Shown: piece by piece, positions 9,767-18,292 of the stretch
Numbering within the stretch: the stretch's first letter is position 1
Layout of the letters: every line of letters starts with the position of its first letter
Assembly: GCA_965248235.1 (NCBI GenBank)
Contig: CBDFIU010000003.1
Location: 62,001 to 126,000 of the forward strand
DNA length: 64,000 bases
From: UBA6623 sp965248235
Lineage (GTDB): Bacteria; Acidobacteriota; Terriglobia; Bryobacterales; UBA6623
Reading direction: 5' to 3'
The notes under the pieces: model-generated
Told to the model about the DNA's origin: nothing
Seen by the model: the letters and a program-made list of their open reading frames with translations, nothing else
Database searches by the model: none
Position numbers and translations under genes: made by a program

Positions 9767-10450
9767 TTAATACGCCGGCGCTACGGAGTGAGTGGTGCCG
9801 TGCGATGCGCGACACAGTGCGATGGTCCAGGGCAATGGTGAACGGACGGCCACAATCTCGACGTGTTCCCGCAACATTCGGAGAAAAGCGCGCTTCGACC
9901 AATGGTTGAGGTGGCCGGGCGTATTCCCGAGGTCGCGGATGTAGGCGCCTCGGGTCAAATTGAGAATTCGCCAGAGCGGTTCCCGGGGCGCGCTCAGCAG
10001 CAAGTAGGGTTGAGCAAGGGTGGCCAAGATCGCAAGAGCTTCGGCGGGCCGTTCCAGGTGCTCGAGCACTTCGCAGCAGACGACAAGCGGAGCGGCGTCG
10101 GCGGCGGGTTCAAGGTCGTGGATACTCGCCACTTTGAACTCGAGCTGTTCGGCAAGTCCCGCCTGTTTGGCCGACTGTCGGGCTGTTTGTCGTCGGGCTG
10201 TTTCAATTACCCGCGATGAAAAGTCGCTTCCTCTTACCGTTAACCCCAGGCCGGAGAGGTGGAGGCTTAAGTTACCTTCTCCGCAACCGACTTCATGGAC
10301 TTCCCTTGCTTCGGAGAGTTCCACCAGATCCGTAACCGCGTTCAAGAAGCGCCGCATTAGGCGGCGGGCCACCGGATTTGTCGTGTTGTACTTGTCGTAG
10401 ACGTTGCCGGCGACGATGCCGTGCTCGACAACCGGCTGCTTAGCGCTCAT
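9767..10450 (-). CDS. Class I SAM-dependent methyltransferase
   Basis: The 227-residue protein has motif I VHEVGCGEGNLSLHL, an acidic residue in RGSDFSSRVIETA, VVCCEVLEHLERPAEAL as motif II and LLLSAPREPLWRILN. This layout is that of UbiG/Methyltransf_11-type enzymes common in polysaccharide loci. It faces the glycan operon convergently, its stop lying 38 bp from the natural stop of the methyltransferase at 9728. About 240 bp separate its start from the racemase gene on the other strand, so a divergent promoter region probably lies at 10451-10690. No clear promoter was recognised there. The substrate cannot be assigned. Confidence 0.82.
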   Translation of the reverse strand: MSAKQPVVEHGIVAGNVYDKYNTTNPVARRLMRRFLNAVTDLVELSEAREVHEVGCGEGNLSLHLSGLGLTVRGSDFSSRVIETARRQTARQSAKQAGLAEQLEFKVASIHDLEPAADAAPLVVCCEVLEHLERPAEALAILATLAQPYLLLSAPREPLWRILNLTRGAYIRDLGNTPGHLNHWSKRAFLRMLREHVEIVAVRSPLPWTIALCRASHGTTHSVAPAY

Positions 10451-10690
10451 TTGGGCCTCCGATCACGGAGTGCATTTGGTCCGGCGATACAAGTATATGT
10501 CCGTTGAAAACACCTTCGTGGGTTCATTTTCACGACCGCGCGGGCGCCGCTTCCGTCGTTGTGTTGCTCGCGGGGACTGTTTCGACCGCATCCTCGGTAT
10601 ACAATCGCCATAGGAAATGTCGAGGACGGCAGAGGCATCGGGACAGCGCCGATACCGCGGCCGAGCCTCGCGAACCGAGGGTAGTGTGCG

Positions 10691-11452
10691 ATGCGAATTC
10701 TTGTGATTAACCCAGTTGGAACCGATGTCTTCGACCAAGACACTCGCGACATTCTGGAGGCCGCCAAGCGGCCGACTACGCACATTGACGTGGTTTCCCT
10801 GGCGCCGGATCGTCCGAAACACTTGGAGTATCACGCCTACGAGGCGCTTGTCCTGGCGGACATTGTCAAGCTTACGCATGAGGCGGCGGACGAATACGAC
10901 GGCGTGGTCATCGGGTGTTTCTATGACGTCGGGCTGCGCGAAGCCCGCGAGGTTTCCGGCCGCGCCGTGGTGACCGCGCCGTGCCAAGCGGCCACCGATA
11001 TCGCGAGTCATTTGGGAAACACCTTTTCCGTGTTCGTCACGCGCAAGAAATGCATCCCCAAGATGAAAGAGAACATACGAGCCTACGGGCACGGCGACGC
11101 AATGGTCTCCATGCGCGCGCTGGGGTTGGGAGTCCACGAGCTGCAAGCCGATCACGCGGTCACCCGCGAGCGCCTCATGACGGAAGGCGCGAGAGCGATT
11201 GACGAAGACGGCGCGGAAGTGCTGGTGCTTGGCTGCACCGTCGAATACGGCTTCTATCAACAAATGCAGGACGAGCTTGGCGTACCGGTCATCGACGCGA
11301 TTCTCGCGCCCTTGAAGTACGCCGAGTTTCTAATCGAGCTACGCGATCAATTCGGCTGGGCGCCCAGCCGCAAGTGGGGCAGCGAAGCCCCGCCGCCCGA
11401 TGAGCTAAAGGGCTGGGGTTTGTTCGGCGCCACAAAGCCATCGACCCGATGA
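10691..11452 (+). CDS. Asp/Glu/hydantoin racemase family protein
   Basis: The 253-residue protein begins MRILVINPVGTDVFD, a typical start for this cytoplasmic family. It shows the paired catalytic-cysteine contexts: VVTAPCQAATD (with the IGCFYDVGLREA block before it) and VLVLGCTVEYGF. These cofactor-independent racemases use two cysteines as acid and base on amino acids, hydantoins or related compounds. A YAEFLIELRDQFGW tail follows. No hydantoinase or carbamoylase neighbour is present, so the substrate remains open. The DNA after its stop holds a Uma2 remnant. Confidence 0.82.
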   Translation: MRILVINPVGTDVFDQDTRDILEAAKRPTTHIDVVSLAPDRPKHLEYHAYEALVLADIVKLTHEAADEYDGVVIGCFYDVGLREAREVSGRAVVTAPCQAATDIASHLGNTFSVFVTRKKCIPKMKENIRAYGHGDAMVSMRALGLGVHELQADHAVTRERLMTEGARAIDEDGAEVLVLGCTVEYGFYQQMQDELGVPVIDAILAPLKYAEFLIELRDQFGWAPSRKWGSEAPPPDELKGWGLFGATKPSTR

Positions 11453-11506
11453 TGTTGCGGCGCCAATTGCCTTTCAGATGCCTTTCGTGCGACGCCGACG
11501 GAACTG

Positions 11507-11740
11507 GTGCCGTCGACGCCGCCGTTGCTTGTCGCCGAGATCGTATCCCGTGAGGATCGCCACACGGGCATCGTCGGGAAATTCGAGGAGTATCGCGCCT
11601 GGGGCGTACCCCATCCGTGGCTCGTCGACCCCTGGCGGCAACAGCTCTCCGTCTATACCGAAAACGGCCTCACGGCCGTCCCTGCGTTGCGGATTCCTGA
11701 ATTCGATTTCCAGATTTCGCCACAGGATCTTTTTGAGTAG
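11507..11740 (+). pseudogene. Uma2 family (DUF820) endonuclease-like remnant
   Basis: The reading frame TPPLLVAEIVSREDRHTGIV..KFEEYRAWGVPHPWLVDPW is the C-terminal half of a Uma2-type restriction-endonuclease-fold protein, with E..S..DR and the K..EY...GV...WLVDP pattern. About 77 of the usual 180-200 residues remain. The frame continues upstream (ATPTELVPS) without a recognisable N-terminus. Most likely a decayed gene. Confidence 0.6.
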
Positions 11741-12093
11741 GCGTGGAGTCTCGCTGAAGGTTCAATCCGCTGCGAGGGCGGTCACCTTTCTTTAGAACTC
11801 TGAAGGTTGACGAGGGGTGGGTGACGGTGACCAACGCCGTTCAGGTGGTAAGATCTTCATTAGGAAGCTGTCCCCGGTTTCCCCCCCCCCGGTTTCCCCC
11901 CAACTCGGTCGACTTAGCGACGCTTGACCTGCTGGCAGGTCCTGAACAGACGTTAAGAAATCGAGTCGGGTCAGAACGGACTGAGCCGCCGTGGCGGCAG
12001 GTTAACTGGAGTTCGGGGGCTGTCCCAGATCTCCAGATCTCCAGGATCTCCAGGATCCCCATGGGGTGTGAGCGTGCTACAGCTCAAAGGCGC
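11741..12093. other. Gene-free stretch with REP-like C-run motif
   Basis: No gene is visible. A GGAAGCTGTCCCCGGTTT motif followed by a run of C and a second GGTTTCCCCCC lies at 11861-11901. Short direct repeats of CTCCAGGAT occur at about 12030-12058. The first motif resembles repetitive extragenic palindrome remnants; this is by eye only. Confidence 0.4.
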
Positions 12094-12654
12094 TTAGTCT
12101 CGCTTAACGACATCTCGAATGAAGACGGCTGCTCGAAGAAACCCGATAAGGATCATCAGCCCCAGTCCTGGCCCCCCAAGGACCTTTATGTACGTTGGAT
12201 CAACATTCGGAGCTAGGGCAGGCACTAGGCCGACGCCAGCTGTCAGTGCCGTAGAGATCAGCAGCGACGCGTTTAGGAGCACAGTAACATCAACAGTCCT
12301 CGAAGGCTCCCTGGAAGGACGTGCCTTCAGATTAGCATCTTGATACCATTTAGGAAGTAATGCACTGCCCGACCCAACATACTTCGATCGAGGGTCAAGG
12401 TTGTAGGGAATCTCCGAGGCCATCGAGAACCGAAAAAAGACGACTTGACAGATCGGCGTTCCTGGATATATGACAATGGAATATGGTGTGTGATTGCAGA
12501 TTTGAAGGGGGATATGGTCATTATGTCCGGGAGAGACTAGATTTGCAGAGAATTCCACACTGATTCCAAAGCGCCCATACGAGCTCCGCCCCGTTAGGAA
12601 TCCTGCGATTTCACTTGAAAGCCTAACTCGTTCACGGGTGCGCGTCAGGATAAA
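12094..12654 (-). pseudogene. dCTP deaminase/dUTPase-like protein with C-terminal membrane segments, 5' end lost
   Basis: The surviving frame reads FILTRTRERVRLSSEIAG, FLTGRSSYGRFGISVEF, HIPLQICNHTPYSI and IYPGTPICQVVFF. GRSS.GR.G and YPG..I.Q..F are signature motifs of the Dcd/dUTPase trimeric fold. After about 100 residues come two hydrophobic segments (LLNASLLISTALTAGVGLVP and GPGLGLMILIGFLRAAVFI), so the protein was membrane-anchored, unusual for a nucleotide-pool enzyme. The N-terminus with the PxSxDLxLG region is missing: the frame runs into IS1380 copy A at 12655. The next minus-strand gene upstream is also broken by the same rearrangement. Confidence 0.6.
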
Positions 12655-14075
12655 CCCGCATTTCCAATTTGATTCAGACCTCTCGACCTTCCGGCGGCCT
12701 TGAGCGTCTTTATTCATAGGGGCTAGAGCCCGCTGAGGACGCCATGGAGGCCAACACCCAATGGGTGAAAAACAAACCAAGCCATTCCAGCTAAGTTTCA
12801 ACGGCTCGTTGAAAGTCGATTTCCAGGGATCGCACGTCACTTCCGACGGTGGCCTGATTTTGGTTCGCGAACTGGACGAACGGCTCGCTCTCGGAGAACT
12901 GATTGACGAGCATCTCAGCGACTCCCGGCAAGGCACCAACAAGCAGTTCACGCTCGCTGATCTGTTGCGGCAGTCGATCTACAGCCGCTTGGCAGGCTAC
13001 GAGGACGTCAACGACGCCGTCCGAGTGTCGGCTGACCCGACGTTTCGCTTGATCGGCTCGCAGAAGATCTGGGATCGCGGTGCGGCCTTAACCTCGACGC
13101 TGCACGGCTTCGAGACGGAGATGCTGGCGAGCGAAGAGAACCTGCTGGGGCTGATGGCGCTGAACCGAGAGCTGGTCGGGCAAGCGGAGGCGTTCGACGA
13201 CTCCGAGCGGGTCGTTCTGGACATGGACTCCACCGAGAGTCCGGTCCATGGCCAACAGGAAGGCAGTGCCTACAACGGACACTTCGAGTCGGTCTGCTAC
13301 CACCCGTTGCTTTTGTTCAACGGTCATGGTGATTGCCTCGCTGCCAAGCTGCGTCCCGGCAACGTGCACAGCGCCGAGGACTGGGATGAGCTATTGTTGC
13401 CGGAGATCGAGCGCCAACAGGCTGCGGGCAAGCAGGTCGCCTTCCGGGGCGATGCCGCCTTTGCCAAGCCGGAGATCTACGAGGCGCTGGAGGAGCGCGG
13501 CGCGGACTACGCGATCCGCATTCCGGCCAATAAGAACCTGGAGCTGGAGATCGAAGACATCCTGTTTCGTCCGCCGGGGAGGCCCGGCCGCAAGCCGCTA
13601 GTGCGCTACAAGAGCTTTCGCTATCAGGCGGAGAGCTGGAAGGGGCCGAGACGAGTTGTCGCCAAGGTCGAGCACCACCAGGGCGAGCTATTCGCGCGCG
13701 TCGGTTTTATCGTGACGAACATGAGCTTGCCAAGCCGGTCGGTGGTGCGTTTCTACAACAAGCGCGGCACGGCGGAGCAGTGGATCAAAGAAGGTAAGCA
13801 AGCGACGCACTGGACGCGGCTGTCGTGCCATCGCTTCCGGGCGAACGAGGTGCGCTTGCAGTTAAGCGTGCCGGCCTACAACCTGGGCAACCTGTGGCGG
13901 CGACTCGGGTTGCCGCACAGGATCAAGACGTGGTCACTGACGAGCTTGCAGCAGCGGTTGATGAAGACCGGCGGCAGATTGGTCAAGCACGCGCGGTACT
14001 ACTGGTTGCTCTTGGCCGAGGGACATCTGAACCGGCGGCTGTTTGGCGACATGCTGCGGAGGATCTGGGCGCTGC
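12655..14075 (+). mobile_element. IS1380-type insertion sequence, copy A (3' end lost)
   Basis: The left end CCCGCATTTCCAATTTGA matches the 5' terminus of the complete copy at 30490-32152, and the two are near-identical up to GGGCGCTGCC at about 14075. There copy A stops and joins an internal point of an inverted IS1595 fragment. About 240 bp including the 3' inverted repeat are missing, so it should be immobile on its own. Confidence 0.88.
12761..14075 (+). CDS. IS1380 family transposase, copy A (C-terminus fused to antisense IS1595 sequence)
   Basis: The transposase region is intact through the three catalytic contexts of the IS1380 DDE enzyme: VVLDMDSTESPVHG, VAFRGDAAFAKPE and KRGTAEQWIKEGK. 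Only the last four residues (VPGG in the complete copy) are lost. From 14076 the open frame continues through antisense IS1595 DNA to 14323, adding about 82 unrelated residues. The catalytic part could fold, but the element has lost its 3' end. Confidence 0.85.
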
Positions 14076-14783
14076 CACCCGGGGGAGCAGTTTCGAGGCG
14101 CGCGCCGGTTGCCCCTCCAGGTAGCTCACCTCGTGGCGATAGCCGTCGCCTTCGAGCGGTTCGTATCCCAGCCAACCGTCGGTATGGACCACGCTGCCGG
14201 GTTCGATCGACTCGCCGACGAAGGCCATCAAGCTGTCCCCGGAGGCGTTGGGAATGGTGCGTATCCGAACCCGCCCGATGCCGGCACCATCTTCCTCGGC
14301 CGCTACTACAATCAGCGCCTTAGCGTCGGTTTGGCGACCGCGCACGCCCTCCTCCAAGCCTCCTAAGTAAGTCTCGTCAACCTCCACGCGCCCGCTGAGC
14401 CGATCGCGTCCGGGCCGCACCATGGCGCGCCGGAGCTTATGCAACCAAGTCCAGGCCGTTTTGTAGCTGCCCAGGCCCAACACCCGCTGCAAGCCCAGCG
14501 CGCTCGCCCCGTTCTTCTGGCTCGTGAGCCACCACATGGCTCGAAACCAACTCTGGAGGGGTTGGCGGGTGTCTTGAAATATTGTGCCCGCCGTTGGAGA
14601 AGCTTGATGCCCGCAGCCGGCGCACTCCAGCAGCGCTGTCCGCACCGCCCACGCTTTGTCGTGCCCGCATCGCGGACAACGAAAACCCTCCGGCCAGCGG
14701 AGTTGACACAGATACTCTCGACAGGCCTGCTCGGTGGCGAAACGCGCCTCGAACTCGGCCAGATTCCGAGGATAATCTTCCAT
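14076..14783 (-). pseudogene. IS1595 transposase copy 3, N-terminal part
   Basis: Encodes the zinc ribbon and both visible Asp motifs (VEVDETYLGG, HTDGWLGYEPL) but ends at the break after KLLPRV, then reads into the IS1380 remnant. The C-terminal part (HRVVSLVKRW onward) is at 15011-15253 on the opposite strand. Confidence 0.88.
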
Positions 14784-14832
14784 TTCCCCGATCCTACATC
14801 TTGTGGTCACATGAGTCAAGTAAATACCCATC
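14076..14832 (-). mobile_element. IS1595-type element copy 3, 5' part (inverted by rearrangement)
   Basis: This part runs from the element 5' end at 14832 inward to the transposase codons for KLLPRV and stops at 14076. The 8 bp beyond the 5' end are ATTCACTA (14833-14840), the reverse complement of TAGTGAAT found after the 3' part at 15293-15300. The two parts are therefore one insertion split by an inversion. The 5' inverted repeat has one substitution (ACTCATGT). Confidence 0.88.
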
Positions 14833-14840
14833 ATTCACTA

Positions 14841-15010
14841 TACAAGGATCAGTGCGCACTATTCGTCCGGTCTATGTTGTCCTGCTGCAATGGTTATCCA
14901 CATCAGGAGCTCTCGGGCCTTGCGTCATTAAGGAGGAACGGATCCGCCGGTTCTGGCTAAGTGATCCTGATGTGTTCCGGCCACCGGTCGTTGATACCAT
15001 TCTGCCGGTC
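14841..15010 (+). pseudogene. Displaced, inverted segment of an unknown host gene
   Basis: These 170 bp lie between the two halves of IS1595 copy 3. Read in the plus frame they give IQGSVRTIRPVYVVLLQ, LSTSGALGPCVIKEER and FWLSDPDVFRPPVVD. When the inversion is undone and IS1595 removed at its duplication, this frame joins seamlessly after KLIFT at the end of the minus-strand ORF at 15293-15760. The family is unknown. Confidence 0.6.
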
Positions 15011-15292
15011 GTGCACCGCGTGGTGTCGTTAGTGAAGCGCTGGATACTGGGCACGCATCAAGGAGCGGTCAGTCACGAGCATCTCGACTCCTACCTCGAC
15101 GAATTCGCCTTCCGCTTCAACCGCCGCAAGTCCAGAAGTCGAGGCAAGCTCTTTTACCGCCTGGTTCAACAGGCCGTCGCCGTGCCACCGGCACCCTACA
15201 AATCGCTGGTCGGAGGCACCGCGACACGCGCTACGGACGACCACAACATGTAGGGGCTATTTCCCAATACCTGAGTCAAGTAAATACCAATC
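15011..15292 (+). mobile_element. IS1595-type element copy 3, 3' part
   Basis: Begins at GTGCACCGCG within the transposase gene, sharing a 3-bp overlap (GTG) with the break point of the 5' part. It encodes the transposase C-terminus (stop at 15253) and ends in the 3' inverted repeat, which has one change (GATTGGTATTTAC). The target duplication TAGTGAAT follows at 15293-15300. Confidence 0.88.
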
Positions 15293-15760
15293 TAGTGAAT
15301 ATGAGCTTTCGCTGATCGACGTTCCCCTTGTATGCCAAAAAGAAACCAGCTGTCACCAGTGAGGATTTGACGTCATCGTCAACATCGGAAGCTAAGGCGC
15401 TAATATGTATCTCGGTTTCACGGAATTCTCGAGGTCCCAAGTCCTTAAGACCTACCGAGAAAGGTAAGGGGACGCTTGGCGCATAGATCAAAGGTCGTAC
15501 TTCGCTTCGGCGGACCACGCACTCGCTTTCGATGTAGCCGACGACTCCAGAGACGGCCAGTTGTGCGACATCGTCGAAAGCACGATGGAATTCGTTGACC
15601 GTTGCTAGTTTTTTCGAAAGATGATTGCAGGGGTATGCCTGCGGACCCTTGCTCGGCATAGGTTGAAATCATCACGTGAGAAGCCGAGGTCCCGCGTAGC
15701 TGCTTCCTCAAAATCGCGTGACATCTCGGCGGCGTCGACAGAATGTGGAATCGCATTCAT
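15293..15760 (-). pseudogene. Unknown protein gene, frameshifted and cut by IS1595 copy 3
   Basis: From the ATG at 15760 the frame reads MNAIPHSVDAAEMSRDF and AATRDLGFSRDDFNLC up to IIFRKN and a TAG. At that point there is a run of six A. One more A would continue as FRKKLATVNEFHRAFDDVAQ, then GVVGYIESECVVRR and REFRETEIHISALASD to KLIFT at the IS boundary. The remainder is the inverted segment at 14841-15010. The restored protein exceeds 230 residues, is soluble and not recognised. It lay just upstream of the dCTP-deaminase-like gene on the same strand and may have been its operon partner. Confidence 0.6.
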
Positions 15761-16174
15761 TCATGATACTCCCCAGCGGTAGGCATAGTCACGCTGGGAG
15801 TTAACCCAAAAACGCTCGGGGGCAACCAGGTGATTGGCCCAGGATTCCGTTTCGGCCCCTGGCACGCCAAGTGCATGCTTGGCACACCAACCCGTTCAAT
15901 CGGAGGCACTTCTTAAGACTGGTAGGGGAGATCGGGGGGAGATCGGGAGGGGGAGATCGGGGGGAGATCGGGGACAGCTCCCAGCGGAGATCGGGGCGGA
16001 GATCGGCAGCGGCGATCGGGGACAGCGGCGATCGAGGACAGCTCCCGAACTCGTCAGAACATCGGCACCGCTACTTCCTCGATTCCCCGTTGACAGAAGC
16101 GAGCTCGGCACCGACAGATCGATGTCCGTTGATCATTTTCCGACTCGAGAGACCCAGAATCGATATTTTCTCGA
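15761..16174. repeat. G-rich degenerate tandem repeat (15921-16046) in a gene-free stretch
   Basis: Between 15921 and 16046 units such as GGGGGAGATC and GGAGATCGGGGA recur about ten times with variable spacing, interspersed with GGACAGCTCCC. One strand is purine-rich with many G runs. No gene was found in 15761-16174. Confidence 0.65.
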
Positions 16175-17210
16175 GATGGGTATTTACTTGACTCAGGTGA
16201 CCACAAGATGTAGGATCGGGGAAATGGAAGATTATCCTCGGAATCTGGCCGAGTTCGAGGCGCGTTTCGCCACCGAGCAGGCCTGTCGAGAGTATCTGTG
16301 TCAACTCCGCTGGCCGGAGGGTTTTCGTTGTCCGCGATGCGGGCACGACAAAGCGTGGGCGGTGCGGACAGCGCTGCTGGAGTGCGCCGGCTGCGGGCAT
16401 CAAGCTTCTCCAACGGCGGGCACAATATTTCAAGACACCCGCCAACCCCTCCAGAGTTGGTTTCGAGCGATGTGGTGGCTCACGAGCCAGAAGAACGGGG
16501 CGAGCGCGCTGGGCTTGCAGCGGGTGTTGGGCCTGGGCAGCTACAAAACGGCCTGGACTTGGTTGCATAAGCTCCGGCGCGCCATGGTGCGGCCCGGACG
16601 CGATCGGCTCAGCGGGCGCGTGGAGGTTGACGAGACTTACTTAGGAGGCTTGGAGGAGGGCGTGCGCGGTCGCCAAACCGACGCTAAGGCGCTGATTGTA
16701 GTAGCGGCCGAGGAAGATGGTGCCGGCATCGGGCGGGTTCGGATACGCACCATTCCCAACGCCTCCGGGGACAGCTTGATGGCCTTCGTCGGCGAGTCGA
16801 TCGAACCCGGCAGCGTGGTCCATACCGACGGTTGGCTGGGATACGAACCGCTCGAAGGCGACGGCTATCGCCACGAGGTGAGCTACCTGGAGGGGCAACC
16901 GGCGCGCGCCTCGAAACTGCTCCCCCGGGTGCACCGCGTGGTGTCGTTAGTGAAGCGCTGGATACTGGGCACGCATCAAGGAGCGGTCAGTCACGAGCAT
17001 CTCGACTCCTACCTCGACGAATTCGCCTTCCGCTTCAACCGCCGCAAGTCCAGAAGTCGAGGCAAGCTCTTTTACCGCCTGGTTCAACAGGCCGTCGCCG
17101 TGCCACCGGCACCCTACAAATCGCTGGTCGGAGGCACCGCGACACGCGCTACGGACGACCACAACATGTAGGGGCTATTTCCCAATACCTGAGTCAAGTA
17201 AATACCCATC
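16175..17210 (+). mobile_element. IS1595-type insertion sequence, copy 4 (no target duplication)
   Basis: A complete 1036-bp copy. The flanks differ (TTTCTCGA at 16167-16174 and CAAAACAA at 17211-17218), unlike copies 1-3, so DNA on at least one side has been replaced since insertion. Confidence 0.92.
16224..17171 (+). CDS. IS1595 family transposase, copy 4
   Basis: Full-length and intact, with the zinc ribbon and both Asp motifs of copy 1. An open frame extends upstream of the element to 15834, but that extension runs through the G-rich repeat and is not credible as protein. Confidence 0.92.
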   Translation: MEDYPRNLAEFEARFATEQACREYLCQLRWPEGFRCPRCGHDKAWAVRTALLECAGCGHQASPTAGTIFQDTRQPLQSWFRAMWWLTSQKNGASALGLQRVLGLGSYKTAWTWLHKLRRAMVRPGRDRLSGRVEVDETYLGGLEEGVRGRQTDAKALIVVAAEEDGAGIGRVRIRTIPNASGDSLMAFVGESIEPGSVVHTDGWLGYEPLEGDGYRHEVSYLEGQPARASKLLPRVHRVVSLVKRWILGTHQGAVSHEHLDSYLDEFAFRFNRRKSRSRGKLFYRLVQQAVAVPPAPYKSLVGGTATRATDDHNM

Positions 17211-17740
17211 CAAAACAAATACGTGCAAAGTCGACACACCGTCTATCCAGGTCCCTACGACAGTCATAAGTAGAAACCCCTAGGCGAGAATAATAATACC
17301 ACCGTACGACATCGAATGTAAACCCCTTATCGCGGCAAGATCTATCCGAAATGTTGCGAACTAACCAAACCGACTGGCACCGTTCAGGTTACATTGCCCG
17401 AGAACTCCCCAGACAATTCGGCCGCAAAACGAAACATCTCGTCCCGTTGGCCGACCCGCGGCCTCACCTTTAAAGTGGAAAATATCCAGCGTTGCCCCGA
17501 CAACCGGGAGCGCCCTCGGCGGCTTTGCCTGCCCCACAAGGGATTCAATTACAGGAAGTTAAGGGGATGAGGGCCCGGCCGTCGGGGAGCATCCCCGAGG
17601 TCATCTCGCGCGCTTACGCCGTGCCGGAGCACGGACCATGGGACGTCGCTACGCCGAAACATTCGATAAAGCCGCTGACATTTCCTTGGAAAGCGACGCC
17701 CGAGCCCGGCGCTTTGGAGTGAGAAGTTGTGGATTCGAGT
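17211..17740. other. Gene-free stretch
   Basis: I see no convincing gene, RNA or repeat here. The left third is relatively AT-rich compared with the surroundings. A 76-codon open frame at 17492-17722 has no family resemblance and was not accepted. Confidence 0.4.
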
Positions 17741-18289
17741 TTACAGCCAGGCTGCTTTCCCAACCAATACAGCCGAAACCAACAGAAACGCACCGAGGGC
17801 TTCGTACTCTCGATTACGCATATAGACCCGCCACCGAAAGCCGCCCCCTCTGGGGTATGCCGCCCGCAAGCGCGGAATCAGCTTCGGCACCCGTCCCCTG
17901 TATTCCTCGTACTCGGGAAACAGGGTCCCCAGGTGCCGCTCTTCCTCCTCGACGACAGGGAGGTAGAAAAACAGAAAAAACACTCCGCTCAAAGCCAAGA
18001 CCAACCCATGGCTCGCCGCAATCGCGAACCCCATCCCGGCCAGTAAGCTTCCCAAGTAGAGCGGGTTCCGTACTCGCGCAAACGGCCCCGCGGTCGTCAA
18101 CCGCAGATTCTTCTCCAAGTGCCCCGCCGCCCAACCTCGCAGCAGCATCCCCGCCATCGCCCACGGCATGCCGAGCCGCAGCGAGCCCCAATCCGGCTCC
18201 GAGAGCCAAACAAACAACACCGCCGCCACCATGCCCGCCGGCACACGCGCCCGGGCCGCGAACTCCGCGTAGCGTTTAGGGAAAGCCAT
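17741..18289 (-). CDS. Isoprenylcysteine carboxyl methyltransferase (ICMT)-like membrane protein
   Basis: The 182-residue integral membrane protein has four or five hydrophobic segments and the C-terminal signature of the ICMT/phospholipid methyltransferase superfamily: GPFARVRNPLYLGSLLAG, then VVEEEERHLGTLFPEYEEY and RVPKLIP. The His usual after RNP is replaced by Leu (RNPLY). Bacterial members methylate unknown lipids or small molecules at the membrane. It begins 3 bp after the lptD stop and so is probably co-transcribed with lptD. The last segment (EALGAFLLVSAVLVGKAAWL) is a final helix. Confidence 0.8.
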   Translation of the reverse strand: MAFPKRYAEFAARARVPAGMVAAVLFVWLSEPDWGSLRLGMPWAMAGMLLRGWAAGHLEKNLRLTTAGPFARVRNPLYLGSLLAGMGFAIAASHGLVLALSGVFFLFFYLPVVEEEERHLGTLFPEYEEYRGRVPKLIPRLRAAYPRGGGFRWRVYMRNREYEALGAFLLVSAVLVGKAAWL

Positions 18290-18292
18290 TAC

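Noticed and set aside
15834..16223. N-terminal extension of the IS1595 copy 4 transposase
   Set aside because: The extension lies outside the element and runs through a low-complexity G-rich repeat.
17492..17722. 76-codon open frame in the gene-free stretch after IS1595 copy 4
   Set aside because: Pro-rich, no ribosome-binding site, no family resemblance.
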